This document shows positions 18,109 to 26,804 of a DNA stretch of 64,000 bases, piece after piece. The stretch covers positions 86,809 to 150,808 of the forward strand of contig NZ_VYIJ01000001.1 of the NCBI RefSeq assembly GCF_008709555.1. Direction: 5' to 3'. Numbering within the stretch: position 1 is the first letter of the stretch; each line of letters opens with the position of its first letter. Under the pieces are notes generated by a model. It ran no database searches. It saw only the letters and a list, made by a program, of their open reading frames with translations, and was not told the DNA's origin. The DNA comes from Thermoplasma sp. (GTDB lineage: Archaea; Thermoplasmatota; Thermoplasmata; Thermoplasmatales; Thermoplasmataceae). The position numbers and the translations under genes were made by a program.

Positions 18109-18417
18109 ATGACAATACGAATAGTCCTTGACCTGAGCGATGAGGAGAAGAAGATAGTGGATCTGATAAGGATTCAGGGAGAGACATACGTCGATACAAT
18201 CAGAAGGATCATCGAGGACTATTACGAATACCAGCTGGTCAGGGACGCAGTCAATAAAATATACGAAAAGCTTGGTCTTTCTGAGAAGAAGGCCGAAGCA
18301 TCCGATCCTCCGGCAAACGCCCCCGCCAAGAAGGAGGTGGCGATCAGTACCGGGCATCCAGTGAGTGTGACGAAGATAGAGGAGCTTAAGAAGAATCTGG
18401 AAAGCAGATGGAAATAG
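18109..18417 (+). CDS. Small ribbon-helix-helix-like protein, putative partner of the actin homolog
   Basis: The 102-residue protein starts with a strand (TIRIVLDLS), then two helices (DEEKKIVDLIRI and YVDTIRRIIEDYYEYQ), the ribbon-helix-helix order of MetJ/Arc-type DNA-binding dimers. A charged coil (KIYEKLGLSEKKAE), a Pro/Ala-rich linker near 65-77 and a basic tail (KIEELKKNLESRWK) follow. It lies 7 bases after the actin homolog stop, so they are one transcript. In ParMRC systems the adaptor ParR is an RHH protein with a C-terminal tail that contacts the filament, so an adaptor or autorepressor role is a natural hypothesis, though not shown. T-rich sequence at 18421-18450 probably ends the transcript. 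Confidence 0.8.
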   Translation: MTIRIVLDLSDEEKKIVDLIRIQGETYVDTIRRIIEDYYEYQLVRDAVNKIYEKLGLSEKKAEASDPPANAPAKKEVAISTGHPVSVTKIEELKKNLESRWK

Positions 18418-18450
18418 GCTTTTCAGTTTTTCATTTTTCATCGTTTCTCT
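18418..18450 (+). terminator. U-rich transcript end of the actin operon
   Basis: Directly after the RHH stop the sequence runs CTTTTCAGTTTTTCATTTTTC, three T tracts in a row. Archaeal termination uses U-rich tracts with the FttA factor, which is itself encoded at 48682. Confidence 0.4.
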
Positions 18451-18596
18451 TCATATAGTTCTCTGCGATATCTTTTCGTTGTTGAAACGTTAACTTTAAG
18501 TTTAATGAAATAATACCGGCTTAAATCATGTCTATGTAAGAAAAATCACGTACATGATAAATAAGATTAAATGTAAAAAAATATGATGGTGAGAAC

Positions 18597-18944
18597 ATGG
18601 CGAAGATGCTGGTTATGGTGATCACTGGCAAAGAAAACATAAACACTGAGATGGTTGCATTCAATTTTGCCATTAATTCAGTGCAGAATGCAAAAGCCAC
18701 AGTTGAGATGTTATTTCTGGGTAGGGGCGTTGAGGCGCTGTTCAAGAATCAGAACAACTCAGATTCCTTCTTTGCGCAGGTGCAGAAGGCCAGGTCGTTG
18801 AATATAAAGCTCACGGTATGCTCCGTCAGCATGAAATCGCTTGGCGTAACGGACGATATGATCTTTGAGGGTATCGATAAGGTAATGGGCGGTGTTGAAA
18901 CGGCTGCCAGGATCGATGAGGGATACCAGGTAATAACGTTCTAA
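18597..18944 (+). CDS. DsrE/DsrF-like sulfur relay family protein
   Basis: This 115-residue alpha/beta protein begins MAKMLVMVITGKENINTEMV and ends with GGVETAARIDEGYQVITF. The pattern of one early strand, an amphipathic helix, and VEMLFLGRGVEAL then LTVCSVSMKSLGV matches the DsrE/DUF1291-like fold. A cysteine at about residue 75 (LTVCS) lies where DsrE-type proteins hold their persulfide cysteine. It precedes a TauE/SafE-type exporter by 4 bases, which supports a sulfur-handling role in an organism that respires sulfur. A GGTGA at 18589-18593 serves as ribosome binding site. Confidence 0.72.
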   Translation: MAKMLVMVITGKENINTEMVAFNFAINSVQNAKATVEMLFLGRGVEALFKNQNNSDSFFAQVQKARSLNIKLTVCSVSMKSLGVTDDMIFEGIDKVMGGVETAARIDEGYQVITF

Positions 18945-18948
18945 GCTG

Positions 18949-19782
18949 ATGGAAATGGACATAACTATATTGCAGTATATATTTTCGGTGATATCTGGCG
19001 TGATAGTCGGTTTCTCTCTGGGTCTGATAGGTGGCGGAGGATCCATACTGGCTATACCTCTTCTCATCTATTTCGTGGGTATCAGGAACCCGCATCTGGT
19101 CATAGGGACGACTGCACTAGCAGTTGGTATAAACGCGTTGATCAACGTATACAGCCATCTCAGGAAGAAGAACGTGAACCTCCGCACGGGAGCCATCTTC
19201 ACGGTCTTTGGTGTCATCGGCGTTCTAATAGGAACGACACTCGGCCTAATAACACCTGGTGGCAAGCTCCTCTTTCTCTTCTCATTCCTGATGATGATAA
19301 TCGGTGCCTACATGTTCGTGACCAAGTGCAGGACATGCAAGAACTACGATGCCATACCAGGAAACGCGAAAAACCAGGATGATCCTCCTGATCCACCAAA
19401 GAAGGGTTTCTGGCAGAAGACGAAGCTTGAAATCTTCGGTATACTAGCTGGATTCGCCTCCGGGTACTTCGGTATAGGTGGCGGTTTCCTAATTGTTCCA
19501 GCTCTGCTATACTCAGCAGATATAACCATGAATCTCGCAGTGGGTACTTCGCTGCTATCCGTGGGCACGTTTGGGCTTGTCACTGCTCTGAGATACGGCA
19601 TAGCGGGGAAGGTTCTCGTCCCAATAGCGTTGCTTTACGTCCTTGGCGGCATATTCGGTGGCTTTGCAGGCGCAAGGCTTTCTTCGACCATGAAGAGATC
19701 CACGCTGCGTAGGTTCTTCTCGCTGATAATAATAGTTGTGGGTATATACATGGCCATTGAATCCTATGCAGCAGTGTTCTGA
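18949..19782 (+). CDS. TauE/SafE family anion exporter
   Basis: The 277-residue protein has about eight membrane helices in two repeats. Each repeat carries the family's glycine-rich mark: GFSLGLIGGGGSILAIPLL in the first and ASGYFGIGGGFLIVPALL in the second. The loop between repeats has KCRTCKNYD, a CxxC. The family exports sulfite, sulfoacetate or related anions. With the DsrE-like gene just upstream, export of a sulfur oxyanion fits. The CxxC could take part in redox or persulfide chemistry, which is speculation. Confidence 0.87.
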   Translation: MEMDITILQYIFSVISGVIVGFSLGLIGGGGSILAIPLLIYFVGIRNPHLVIGTTALAVGINALINVYSHLRKKNVNLRTGAIFTVFGVIGVLIGTTLGLITPGGKLLFLFSFLMMIIGAYMFVTKCRTCKNYDAIPGNAKNQDDPPDPPKKGFWQKTKLEIFGILAGFASGYFGIGGGFLIVPALLYSADITMNLAVGTSLLSVGTFGLVTALRYGIAGKVLVPIALLYVLGGIFGGFAGARLSSTMKRSTLRRFFSLIIIVVGIYMAIESYAAVF

Positions 19783-19814
19783 GGGTATTTTTTCCCTCTT
19801 CCAATTCTTTTTTA
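19781..19814 (+). terminator. Hairpin plus T tract after the TauE gene
   Basis: GAGGG (19781-19785) pairs with CCCTC (19794-19798) across a T-rich loop, followed by TTCTTTTTT. It begins inside the TauE stop codon. Confidence 0.45.
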
Positions 19815-19959
19815 AAGATATTATGTGTTTGAGGGAAGCAGTAAATCCCCATCTTCTGGCATGAGATGCACTGACTTCTCTAATCGATATGATCATTGTT
19901 ATGAACCAAATAAAGAAGATATGTCTTATAATTGTAATGCTCGTTCGTTTCTTGTCCAA

Positions 19960-20063
19960 GCCTGTGGATATCGCTACAACACGATCGTCCATTATATATC
20001 TATACAAGCAGGTGTCCCTTCGCTGAGATGGATCTTCGATACCTTAGCATAGGAATGGCTCAC
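19960..20063 (+). mobile_element. TnpB-tail/IS605 3'-end repeat (copy 2)
   Basis: This stretch starts GCCTGTGGATATCGCTA, contains AGCAGGTGTCCCTTCGCTGAGATGG and ends GGAATGGCTCAC, collinear with the repeats at 35905-36006 and 59753-59854. The frame reads KPVDIATT and runs to a TGA after VSLR. The stem GGATAT (19966-19971) with ATATCT (19996-20001) replaces GGACAT/ATGTCC of the other copies, a compensating change. The 359-base gap 19783-20141 otherwise holds only the terminator at its start and the Lhr promoter (TTTTTATAAG at 20103-20112). Confidence 0.6.
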
Positions 20064-20141
20064 CAAGCATCGGTAATGAAATATGGAATCACACGGCTCA
20101 ACTTTTTATAAGATTATAACCTATAGTTAAGACCAAATAAG

Positions 20142-23100
20142 ATGGAATCAGAAACCAGGCTATTCAGGATAGAGGACTTCTTTCCGTTTCTGGACAGGCA
20201 CGTATCGAAATGGTTTGACAACAACTATACTTCGCTCACGGAACCACAGAAATACGCCATACCACTGATACATTCCGGAAGCAACGTTCTTGTTTCAAGC
20301 CCGACTGGAACGGGCAAGACGATGACAGCGTTTCTCACCATCATAAACGAACTTGTTTCACTTGCTAAGGATGGGAGACTGGAGGATCGTGTGTACTGCG
20401 TATACATAAGTCCACTGAAGGCCTTGGCGAACGACATCAATAAGAACCTGAAGTTCCCTTTGGACGGGATATACTCTGTCATGGAATCCGAGGGTATCAA
20501 GGTTCCAAGGATCCGCATATCTGTGAGATCTGGAGATACAACAGAAAGTGAGAGGCAGAAGATGGTGCGGAAACCACCGCACATACTCATAACAACTCCA
20601 GAATCATTCTCTCTGGCTCTTTCTTCGCCCAGGATGAGAGACAACCTCAGAAATGTGAGGTACGTCATAATAGATGAAATACATGAAATTTCATCCACAA
20701 AGAGGGGAAGTCTTCTATCTGCAAATCTTGAGCGCCTAAACATGATCGCCCCTGGCGTAATAAGAATAGGGCTTTCTGCAACTCAGTCTCCAATTGAAGA
20801 GATAGCGAAATATCTTGTGGGATTTGATGGAGAAAGGCCGAGACCATGCCAGATAGTGGAGGTGCGCGGAGAAAAACACCTTGATCTTCGTACAATAACG
20901 CCTGTTCCAGACCTCACGAGGGTCAGCTATGAAGTCGCCAACGACAGGATGTACGATATCATAGCGGATCTCGTGAAACAATACAGAACCACGCTTATAT
21001 TCACAAATACTAGGAGCGGAACAGAACATGTGGCTATGAGGCTCAAGAGTAGGGGCATAGAGAGCCTTGAAGCGCATCACTCATCCATGGGAAAGGATCA
21101 GAGGCTTGAAGTTGAAAACAAGCTTAAGAATGGAGAACTGAAGTGCGTCATAACCTCCACCTCGCTGGAACTCGGTATTGATATAGGATTCATCGATCTC
21201 GTCATTCAGATAGGCAGTCCAAAGTCTGTCAGCAAGGGTCTTCAGAGGATAGGGCGTTCCGGACATGGTGTGGATGAGCTCTCCAAGGGCATATTCATAG
21301 TATTCACGCTCGACGATCTCGTCGAATGTGCCGTCTTGACGAAGGCCGCATACAGCAGGCAGATAGACAGGGTTGACATCCCTAAGAACCCGCTCGATGT
21401 CCTCGCACAGATTCTGGTGGGAATGTCTCTGGAGAGGGTGTGGAAGATTGAAGAGGCCTACCAGGTGCTCAGGAATTCATACACGTTCCACGACCTTAGT
21501 TATGATGAATTCATGATGACAATGGATTATCTCTCTGGAGAGCTTGAGAGCCTGTCGATTTATCCTAAGATCTGGGTAGATCGTGATGCAGGCACATTCG
21601 GTAAGAAGCGCAGCACTAGGATGATATACTTCATGAACGTTGGAACCATCCCGGATGAGGCAAATTACAAAGCAATAAATGAGAAGGGAAAAAATGTCGG
21701 AGAGCTCAGCGATAAATTTGTCGAGCGCTTGAAGTCCGGAGACGTCTTTGTACTCGGTGCAAGAACATACATATTTGAAAAGACTGTCAGGAACAGGGTC
21801 TATGTCAGATCCGTTACAGGCATGAAGCCTACTGTACCTTCATGGACCGGCGAAATGCTTCCAAGAAGCTATGATCTTGGCGTTATGATAGGGGAGTTCA
21901 GGAAGCATATCGCATCCATGATCGAAGCGGGCGAAGACCCAACGGAGATGCTAATAAGGGAATACCACGTTGATGAAAACGGAGCACGCAGCATAATATC
22001 GTACATAAAGGCGCAGATGGATTATGGCGTACCAACAGAGGATCATGCCCTGATAGAGGGTTATCAGGAATCTGATGGAGTGTACGGACTTATATTCCAC
22101 GTTCCCCTAGGGAGAAAGGTAAACGATGCCCTATCGAGATCATATGCCCTTGCAATATCTAACAGATACGGTTCCAACACGCGTATCACCATAACTGATG
22201 ATGGTTTCATAGTCTATACGGAGCGGAAGATACCGATCGATGAAGCCATAAGAACGGTGAATTCTTCAGATTTCAGAGATCTGGTGCGAAGATCGATAGC
22301 CAATACTGAACTCTTCAAGCAGCGTTTCAGGCACTGCGCGGCCAGATCGCTCATGGTTCTGCGATCCTACAAGGGTTACGATATATCCGTGGCTAGACAG
22401 CAGCTCAGGAGCGACAGACTGCTGAACGAGCTTCAGAAGCATGAGGGCTTCTCCATCATCAGAGAAACCTACAGGGAGATCATGGAGGATCTCATGGACG
22501 TCCCGAGGGCCGAACAATATGTCAGATCCGTAATGGATTCAAATTCATACACAGTGAGGAATTACACCAAGGAGACGAGCCCGTTCTCATATGGCATGAT
22601 AATGGCCGGGTCATCCGACATAGTCATGATGGAGGACAGGTCAAAGATGCTCCGTGATCTGCAGAGCAGGATGCTTGAGAAGATTTACGGTGGGGAGGCC
22701 ATACATTTTCTATTCGAGAACCAGAAGGATGTCGAGGACTATTTCAGAAAGAAGATACCAGTAGTGCATGATGAGGAATCGCTGATCAGGTTTGCAAATC
22801 ATTTTCCGTACATAGATGTACTAAAGGATCGCTACAACTCACCCTATCAGCATGCTGAAGGAGAGGTTAAGGAACTGGTGGAAAAGGCGATCGAAGATGG
22901 AAAGATCGTTTCTGCATATGTACGGGGGCTCGTATGGACCTCTTCAGATAACTATCCCATACTGTGGACACTGTTCAGGAAGAGGATCGATACCAGCGAT
23001 ACTGAAAAAGAAATACTTGATCATTGCACCGGGCGATCATTCTCCGAACTCAAAAGCGATCTGAATTTCGATGAAAATAGCCTCAAAAATGCGCTTACAA

Positions 23101-25214
23101 AGTTGGAGTCAGCCTATCTCATAAGAAGAAAGATGAAGGATGGGATCACCGTTTTCCACAGAAACGAAGGCGAATTTTCTGTTGACGTGGACTCAGCTGC
23201 AAGGCGTCTCATTGAACTGACGCTATCATCCTACGGGCCACTTACTATCGACGAGATAGATATCAAGATACCTCTGGGACGGGAGAGAATAGAGGCCATA
23301 TTGAAGGCCATGGTAGCTGAAGGTAATGTGATCTATGATTATATAACACCCGTATACAGCAAGCAGTACATGCTTTACTCGGATCTTAAGTCGCTGACCA
23401 GCGTGGAGGATATAACGAAGGTGAGACTCTCTAGGATAACCCGGAAGGTAAACGATCCACTCGAGTACTTCGATGTCTATGGCTTCGCATTTGACGTTGA
23501 GAACGTGAATGCGCGTCTCAAGCGCGGAAGGATAGATAGCTTCGAGGATCTTGTCAAAAGCGGACTCGTGATCAGAGGGCATTTCATCAAAAATAAGGTC
23601 ACGTATGCGTCCAGATGGTTCATAGACACCTTATTCAGCCTGAGAGATCACACGATCAGCGCTGAGGAGAGGATCGTATTGAACTCCGTGAAGGATGGCA
23701 TAACCAGCGAGAAGATAATAGCGGAGACGACCGGCATGGATAAGAAGATCATCCGCCAGATAGTGAGATCGCTGGAATACAAGCTTGTCCTGTCCAGAGA
23801 CGGCGATTCGATAAGTCTCGTAAATGCACAGGACATAGGCTACGAGAGGGCACTACGCACAATCATAGAGAGGTTTGGGCCCCTCACCCATGACGAGATA
23901 AGGCGGTTTTTCTGGTTCAATCCTGATCTAAGATCCCTAAGCCTGAACAGCGTGTTCTTCAAGGGAGATCTCTACTATTATACAGATAGATCCAAGGAAA
24001 TTCCTAGTACATCAATAATCCCCGTCATTGACCCTGTGATGATGTATCTCCAGATTTATGTGGAAAACATCGACTATAACAGGATACTCATTGTCGACGG
24101 CGAGGAGGTAGCCACTTTCTATCTGGAGGAGAAGGACGGCGTTAGATGGATAAGTGATCTGTCTTCAACCGGAACTTACGATGAGGTCGTGAAACGTCTG
24201 ATGGATGCCTACCAGGATGGCTGGATCGTGATAATGGCAGGCGCATCGGCTGGACGTGCAACGGCTGAACCTGTGACGAGGCCAGATGGTCTCATCATAA
24301 ACTATGACGAATCACAGATGATGGGCCTAGCAGTGAAGCTGCTCAGGAAGAAGGAGAAGAAGACGAATCTATACGAGCTTCTATCAGAGATATATTTCGG
24401 AATAAGGGACTCGATGGAAGCCCAGAGATATGGTATTTCAGAAATGAATGTAGATAATTACTATGAATCTTCGCTGCTGTATCAGTTCAATGGGCCTTTC
24501 GACAAGACCTCCATGGCCACTAGAGAGATAATATCCATCTACAGATCGGTGGCTGACCGAAAACTGGACAAGGATGCAGAGGCGGTGATGAGATCGATAA
24601 TGGTGCTTGAGGAGGCCAGTGAAAGGCAGATAATGGCCAACGTTGATCTGGATCAGCGTGGGCTGAAAAATATTCTCGACTCCCTGTACAGAGACAGGTA
24701 CATCGCCAGAAATTACGAGAGGAAATACGTCGCCATACCACAGAAATACACGCGTGATGAGGCCATAAGGCTCCTGGCATATTCTGTGATACGCGATATA
24801 GGCATGATAACTCCATCGAGGTTCTCTGCTATGATAGGCATCGGTACGGACGAATCGTTGAGATTCCTCAATGATGTCGAGGGATGCAGGAGGTACTTCA
24901 ACCTGAAGACAAAGGAGGTCTATTTCAGTAGAGGAGATCTTGCAGCAGAATCTGCACGCGATCCGATCGAGGATGCCATATTCTCATCAAAGGACATACT
25001 TTCCCTCATCTATGGTGACTACCTCAAGATGATCTTCGGAACGGGATACGATATGTTCTATTTCGATGGAAGATCATTTTCTGCAGCGCTTTCAGTCCAG
25101 AGAACGGTGAGACATCTCAGGCTGAAGAAGTTTGCAGGTGACAGCTCGCTGATCACCAGGATAGGCGAAAGGATAAGGGAGCTCGGTTACCTTCTATCGA
25201 TCCAGAATAAATGA
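20142..25214 (+). CDS. lhr: Very long Lhr-type ATP-dependent DNA/RNA helicase
   Basis: This 1690-residue superfamily 2 helicase has Walker A SSPTGTGKT at 52-60, the DEIH box at 178-181, motif III SAT near 212, TSTSLELGIDIG near 339-350 and motif VI QRIGRSGHG at 368-376. An Lhr-core (RecA pair, winged helix, domain 4) fills about the first 900 residues. The remainder contains repeated winged-helix-like segments, similar in layout to long bacterial Lhr (about 1500) rather than the usual archaeal Lhr-core (about 900). Lhr unwinds RNA:DNA hybrids and is tied to repair. TTTTTATAAG at 20103-20112 is the promoter. It stands alone. Confidence 0.92.
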   Translation: MESETRLFRIEDFFPFLDRHVSKWFDNNYTSLTEPQKYAIPLIHSGSNVLVSSPTGTGKTMTAFLTIINELVSLAKDGRLEDRVYCVYISPLKALANDINKNLKFPLDGIYSVMESEGIKVPRIRISVRSGDTTESERQKMVRKPPHILITTPESFSLALSSPRMRDNLRNVRYVIIDEIHEISSTKRGSLLSANLERLNMIAPGVIRIGLSATQSPIEEIAKYLVGFDGERPRPCQIVEVRGEKHLDLRTITPVPDLTRVSYEVANDRMYDIIADLVKQYRTTLIFTNTRSGTEHVAMRLKSRGIESLEAHHSSMGKDQRLEVENKLKNGELKCVITSTSLELGIDIGFIDLVIQIGSPKSVSKGLQRIGRSGHGVDELSKGIFIVFTLDDLVECAVLTKAAYSRQIDRVDIPKNPLDVLAQILVGMSLERVWKIEEAYQVLRNSYTFHDLSYDEFMMTMDYLSGELESLSIYPKIWVDRDAGTFGKKRSTRMIYFMNVGTIPDEANYKAINEKGKNVGELSDKFVERLKSGDVFVLGARTYIFEKTVRNRVYVRSVTGMKPTVPSWTGEMLPRSYDLGVMIGEFRKHIASMIEAGEDPTEMLIREYHVDENGARSIISYIKAQMDYGVPTEDHALIEGYQESDGVYGLIFHVPLGRKVNDALSRSYALAISNRYGSNTRITITDDGFIVYTERKIPIDEAIRTVNSSDFRDLVRRSIANTELFKQRFRHCAARSLMVLRSYKGYDISVARQQLRSDRLLNELQKHEGFSIIRETYREIMEDLMDVPRAEQYVRSVMDSNSYTVRNYTKETSPFSYGMIMAGSSDIVMMEDRSKMLRDLQSRMLEKIYGGEAIHFLFENQKDVEDYFRKKIPVVHDEESLIRFANHFPYIDVLKDRYNSPYQHAEGEVKELVEKAIEDGKIVSAYVRGLVWTSSDNYPILWTLFRKRIDTSDTEKEILDHCTGRSFSELKSDLNFDENSLKNALTKLESAYLIRRKMKDGITVFHRNEGEFSVDVDSAARRLIELTLSSYGPLTIDEIDIKIPLGRERIEAILKAMVAEGNVIYDYITPVYSKQYMLYSDLKSLTSVEDITKVRLSRITRKVNDPLEYFDVYGFAFDVENVNARLKRGRIDSFEDLVKSGLVIRGHFIKNKVTYASRWFIDTLFSLRDHTISAEERIVLNSVKDGITSEKIIAETTGMDKKIIRQIVRSLEYKLVLSRDGDSISLVNAQDIGYERALRTIIERFGPLTHDEIRRFFWFNPDLRSLSLNSVFFKGDLYYYTDRSKEIPSTSIIPVIDPVMMYLQIYVENIDYNRILIVDGEEVATFYLEEKDGVRWISDLSSTGTYDEVVKRLMDAYQDGWIVIMAGASAGRATAEPVTRPDGLIINYDESQMMGLAVKLLRKKEKKTNLYELLSEIYFGIRDSMEAQRYGISEMNVDNYYESSLLYQFNGPFDKTSMATREIISIYRSVADRKLDKDAEAVMRSIMVLEEASERQIMANVDLDQRGLKNILDSLYRDRYIARNYERKYVAIPQKYTRDEAIRLLAYSVIRDIGMITPSRFSAMIGIGTDESLRFLNDVEGCRRYFNLKTKEVYFSRGDLAAESARDPIEDAIFSSKDILSLIYGDYLKMIFGTGYDMFYFDGRSFSAALSVQRTVRHLRLKKFAGDSSLITRIGERIRELGYLLSIQNK

Positions 25215-25360
25215 AAAGGTCAAGATATGAACTAGTTAGATCCATCATGATCGCATCTCATGCATCTTGGGATGAAACGCTTGCAATGACTATGCTTCAC
25301 ATGTCAGATTAGGCAATTCCGTCTGGATAAATTTATATATATCCACATCTTTAATAATGT

Positions 25361-25804
25361 ATGAGAGCTCTGATAGCATACGATGGCAGTGAAACAGCTC
25401 AGTGCGCACTGGAGTTCGCGTTGAATCTGAAGAATTCAATAAACAAATACCTTGTACTTTATGTCATCCCCCAGATAATAGGTACGACTCCAACATACGA
25501 TACATATGTACCGGAATCCATGTTCGAGGATGAGAGGAAGAAGGCTGAGGATGTGATAGAAAAGGCCAGGAAGATCGTAGCAAACGAGACTCTTGACATA
25601 GACTTTCAGATCGTAGACTCAGGAACAAAAACTGTTGCGAAGAAGATCGTTGAGGTTGCAGAGGAGAATGGCGTGGATATCATAATAACGGGATCAAGGA
25701 ACCTCAAGGGCCTGACCAAGATAATATTGGGATCGGTCAGCAGTGAGCTACTCAAGCTCAGCAACGTTCCTGTTATGGTATGCAGCACCAACGCCTGCAA
25801 GTGA
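25361..25804 (+). CDS. Universal stress protein (UspA family)
   Basis: The 147-residue single-domain Usp starts MRALIAYDGSETAQCALEFA and carries the ATP-binding motif G-x2-G-x9-GS as GSRNLKGLTKIILGSVS, so it belongs to the ATP-binding type. AATTTATATATATC at about 25329-25343 sits at the right distance for a leaderless mRNA. No partner gene is adjacent in an operon sense: S17e follows 30 bases later with its own TATA box. Confidence 0.93.
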   Translation: MRALIAYDGSETAQCALEFALNLKNSINKYLVLYVIPQIIGTTPTYDTYVPESMFEDERKKAEDVIEKARKIVANETLDIDFQIVDSGTKTVAKKIVEVAEENGVDIIITGSRNLKGLTKIILGSVSSELLKLSNVPVMVCSTNACK

Positions 25805-25834
25805 TCTTTTTATATAGCTTATCTATGTGGGAGC

Positions 25835-26062
25835 ATGGGAAGTATCAGACCATTCAATGTCAAGAGGACTGCGGAAGAGCTTGCAGATAAATTTCCAGAT
25901 GTATTCAGCGATAAATTCGAGGAAAACAAGAAAAAGCTTGAGAAAATGATGCCGAACGTCTCTAAACGTACCATAAATATGATTGCCGGATACATAACAA
26001 GATATTCTGTGAAAAAGAAGGAGAAAGCCAAGAGGGAGATAGAAGAGAATTCACTCAATTGA
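25835..26062 (+). CDS. rps17e: Small ribosomal subunit protein eS17
   Basis: The 75-residue protein reads MGSIRPFNVKRTAEELADKF, then FSDKFEENKKKLEKMM and NMIAGYITRYS, the archaeal/eukaryotic S17e pattern (IRxxxIKRxAxELVEKYPDxFTxDFExNK and RNRIAGYxTR). Archaeal S17e is about 60-70 residues, so this is a normal length with a slightly longer basic tail. TTTTATATAGC at 25807-25817 is its TATA box and no leader is needed. Confidence 0.9.
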   Translation: MGSIRPFNVKRTAEELADKFPDVFSDKFEENKKKLEKMMPNVSKRTINMIAGYITRYSVKKKEKAKREIEENSLN

Positions 26063-26105
26063 TTTTCGTTATCCTGGTATTTTCTTATTCTCCTGGCAGT
26101 GATCC

Positions 26106-26495
26106 ATGGATAGGCATAAGGTGATAGAATTCCTGGAGAAGAACGCACACCTCTTCGATGTTCAGGATGCCCGTGAATTTATAGATCAATATTTTGGTGT
26201 AAGCTTTTTCAAGGATATATTGGATATAGACACCGATGGCGAGTATTCGTTCATATCTGACGTGACTGGAATTATCGGGGAGAGGTCCATAGACAGAGAG
26301 GACAGGGTGATACGATACAGAAAATTCTGGGTAGGCAACAGGATAATTTTCACCCTTTGGAATGATGAAATAGAAAAGTATGCCGGTCTCATTGCCGTGT
26401 CCGCAAAGCTGAAATTCATATTCTGCAGGATACAGATTACGCGATTCGGAATAGAGGGAAGTCTGGGGCTCAGAGGATTCATAGAACGGTACTGA
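26106..26495 (+). CDS. Hypothetical protein
   Basis: I do not recognise this 129-residue product. It is predicted soluble, with an acidic N-terminal half (two helices in MDRHKVIEFLEKNAHLFDVQ) and a strand-rich basic C-terminal half (KLKFIFCRIQITRF). It follows S17e by 43 bases on the same strand and could be read from the same transcript. Codon use looks like its neighbours, which supports a real gene. Confidence 0.6.
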   Translation: MDRHKVIEFLEKNAHLFDVQDAREFIDQYFGVSFFKDILDIDTDGEYSFISDVTGIIGERSIDREDRVIRYRKFWVGNRIIFTLWNDEIEKYAGLIAVSAKLKFIFCRIQITRFGIEGSLGLRGFIERY

Positions 26496-26580
26496 TTTCC
26501 CTGTTCAATTGAGGAAACCTCGACCTGTCATGATGAGAAGATCGAACTCGCAAAGAGTTAAATTTTTAAGATAGTTCATA

Positions 26581-26784
26581 ATGCTTGCGTGGATGGTTAA
26601 CTGGGTAAGGGGTATTTCAGCAGCCTTATTGTTCATAGGTCTAGCGTTCTATCTGTCATGGTCTATTCTGTATGATACCTGGTTCGATATTGGTTTATAT
26701 TCATTCACCATAGTCCTGGTGGTCTTCGGTATACTTGGTATAATGCTGACCACAATAAAGGATGAAAACGAAACGACCGCATAA
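26581..26784 (+). CDS. Small two-helix membrane protein
   Basis: The 67-residue product has hydrophobic helices at about 9-28 and 36-57 and a charged C-terminal tail (TTIKDENETTA). TTAAATTTTTAAG at about 26556-26568 gives a leaderless promoter for the ATG at 26581. It lies 20 bases from the convergent end of the VirB4-like operon. In crenarchaeal Ced systems small two-helix proteins (CedA1, CedA2) accompany CedA, so a link to that operon is possible but not supported by strand. Confidence 0.6.
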   Translation: MLAWMVNWVRGISAALLFIGLAFYLSWSILYDTWFDIGLYSFTIVLVVFGILGIMLTTIKDENETTA

Positions 26785-26804
26785 CTATACACGTATAATC
26801 AATA

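Noticed and set aside
26581-26784. CedA2-like member of the VirB-like operon
   Set aside because: The two-helix size fits, but it is on the opposite strand with its own leaderless promoter and has no visible sequence link, so I keep it as an unassigned membrane protein.
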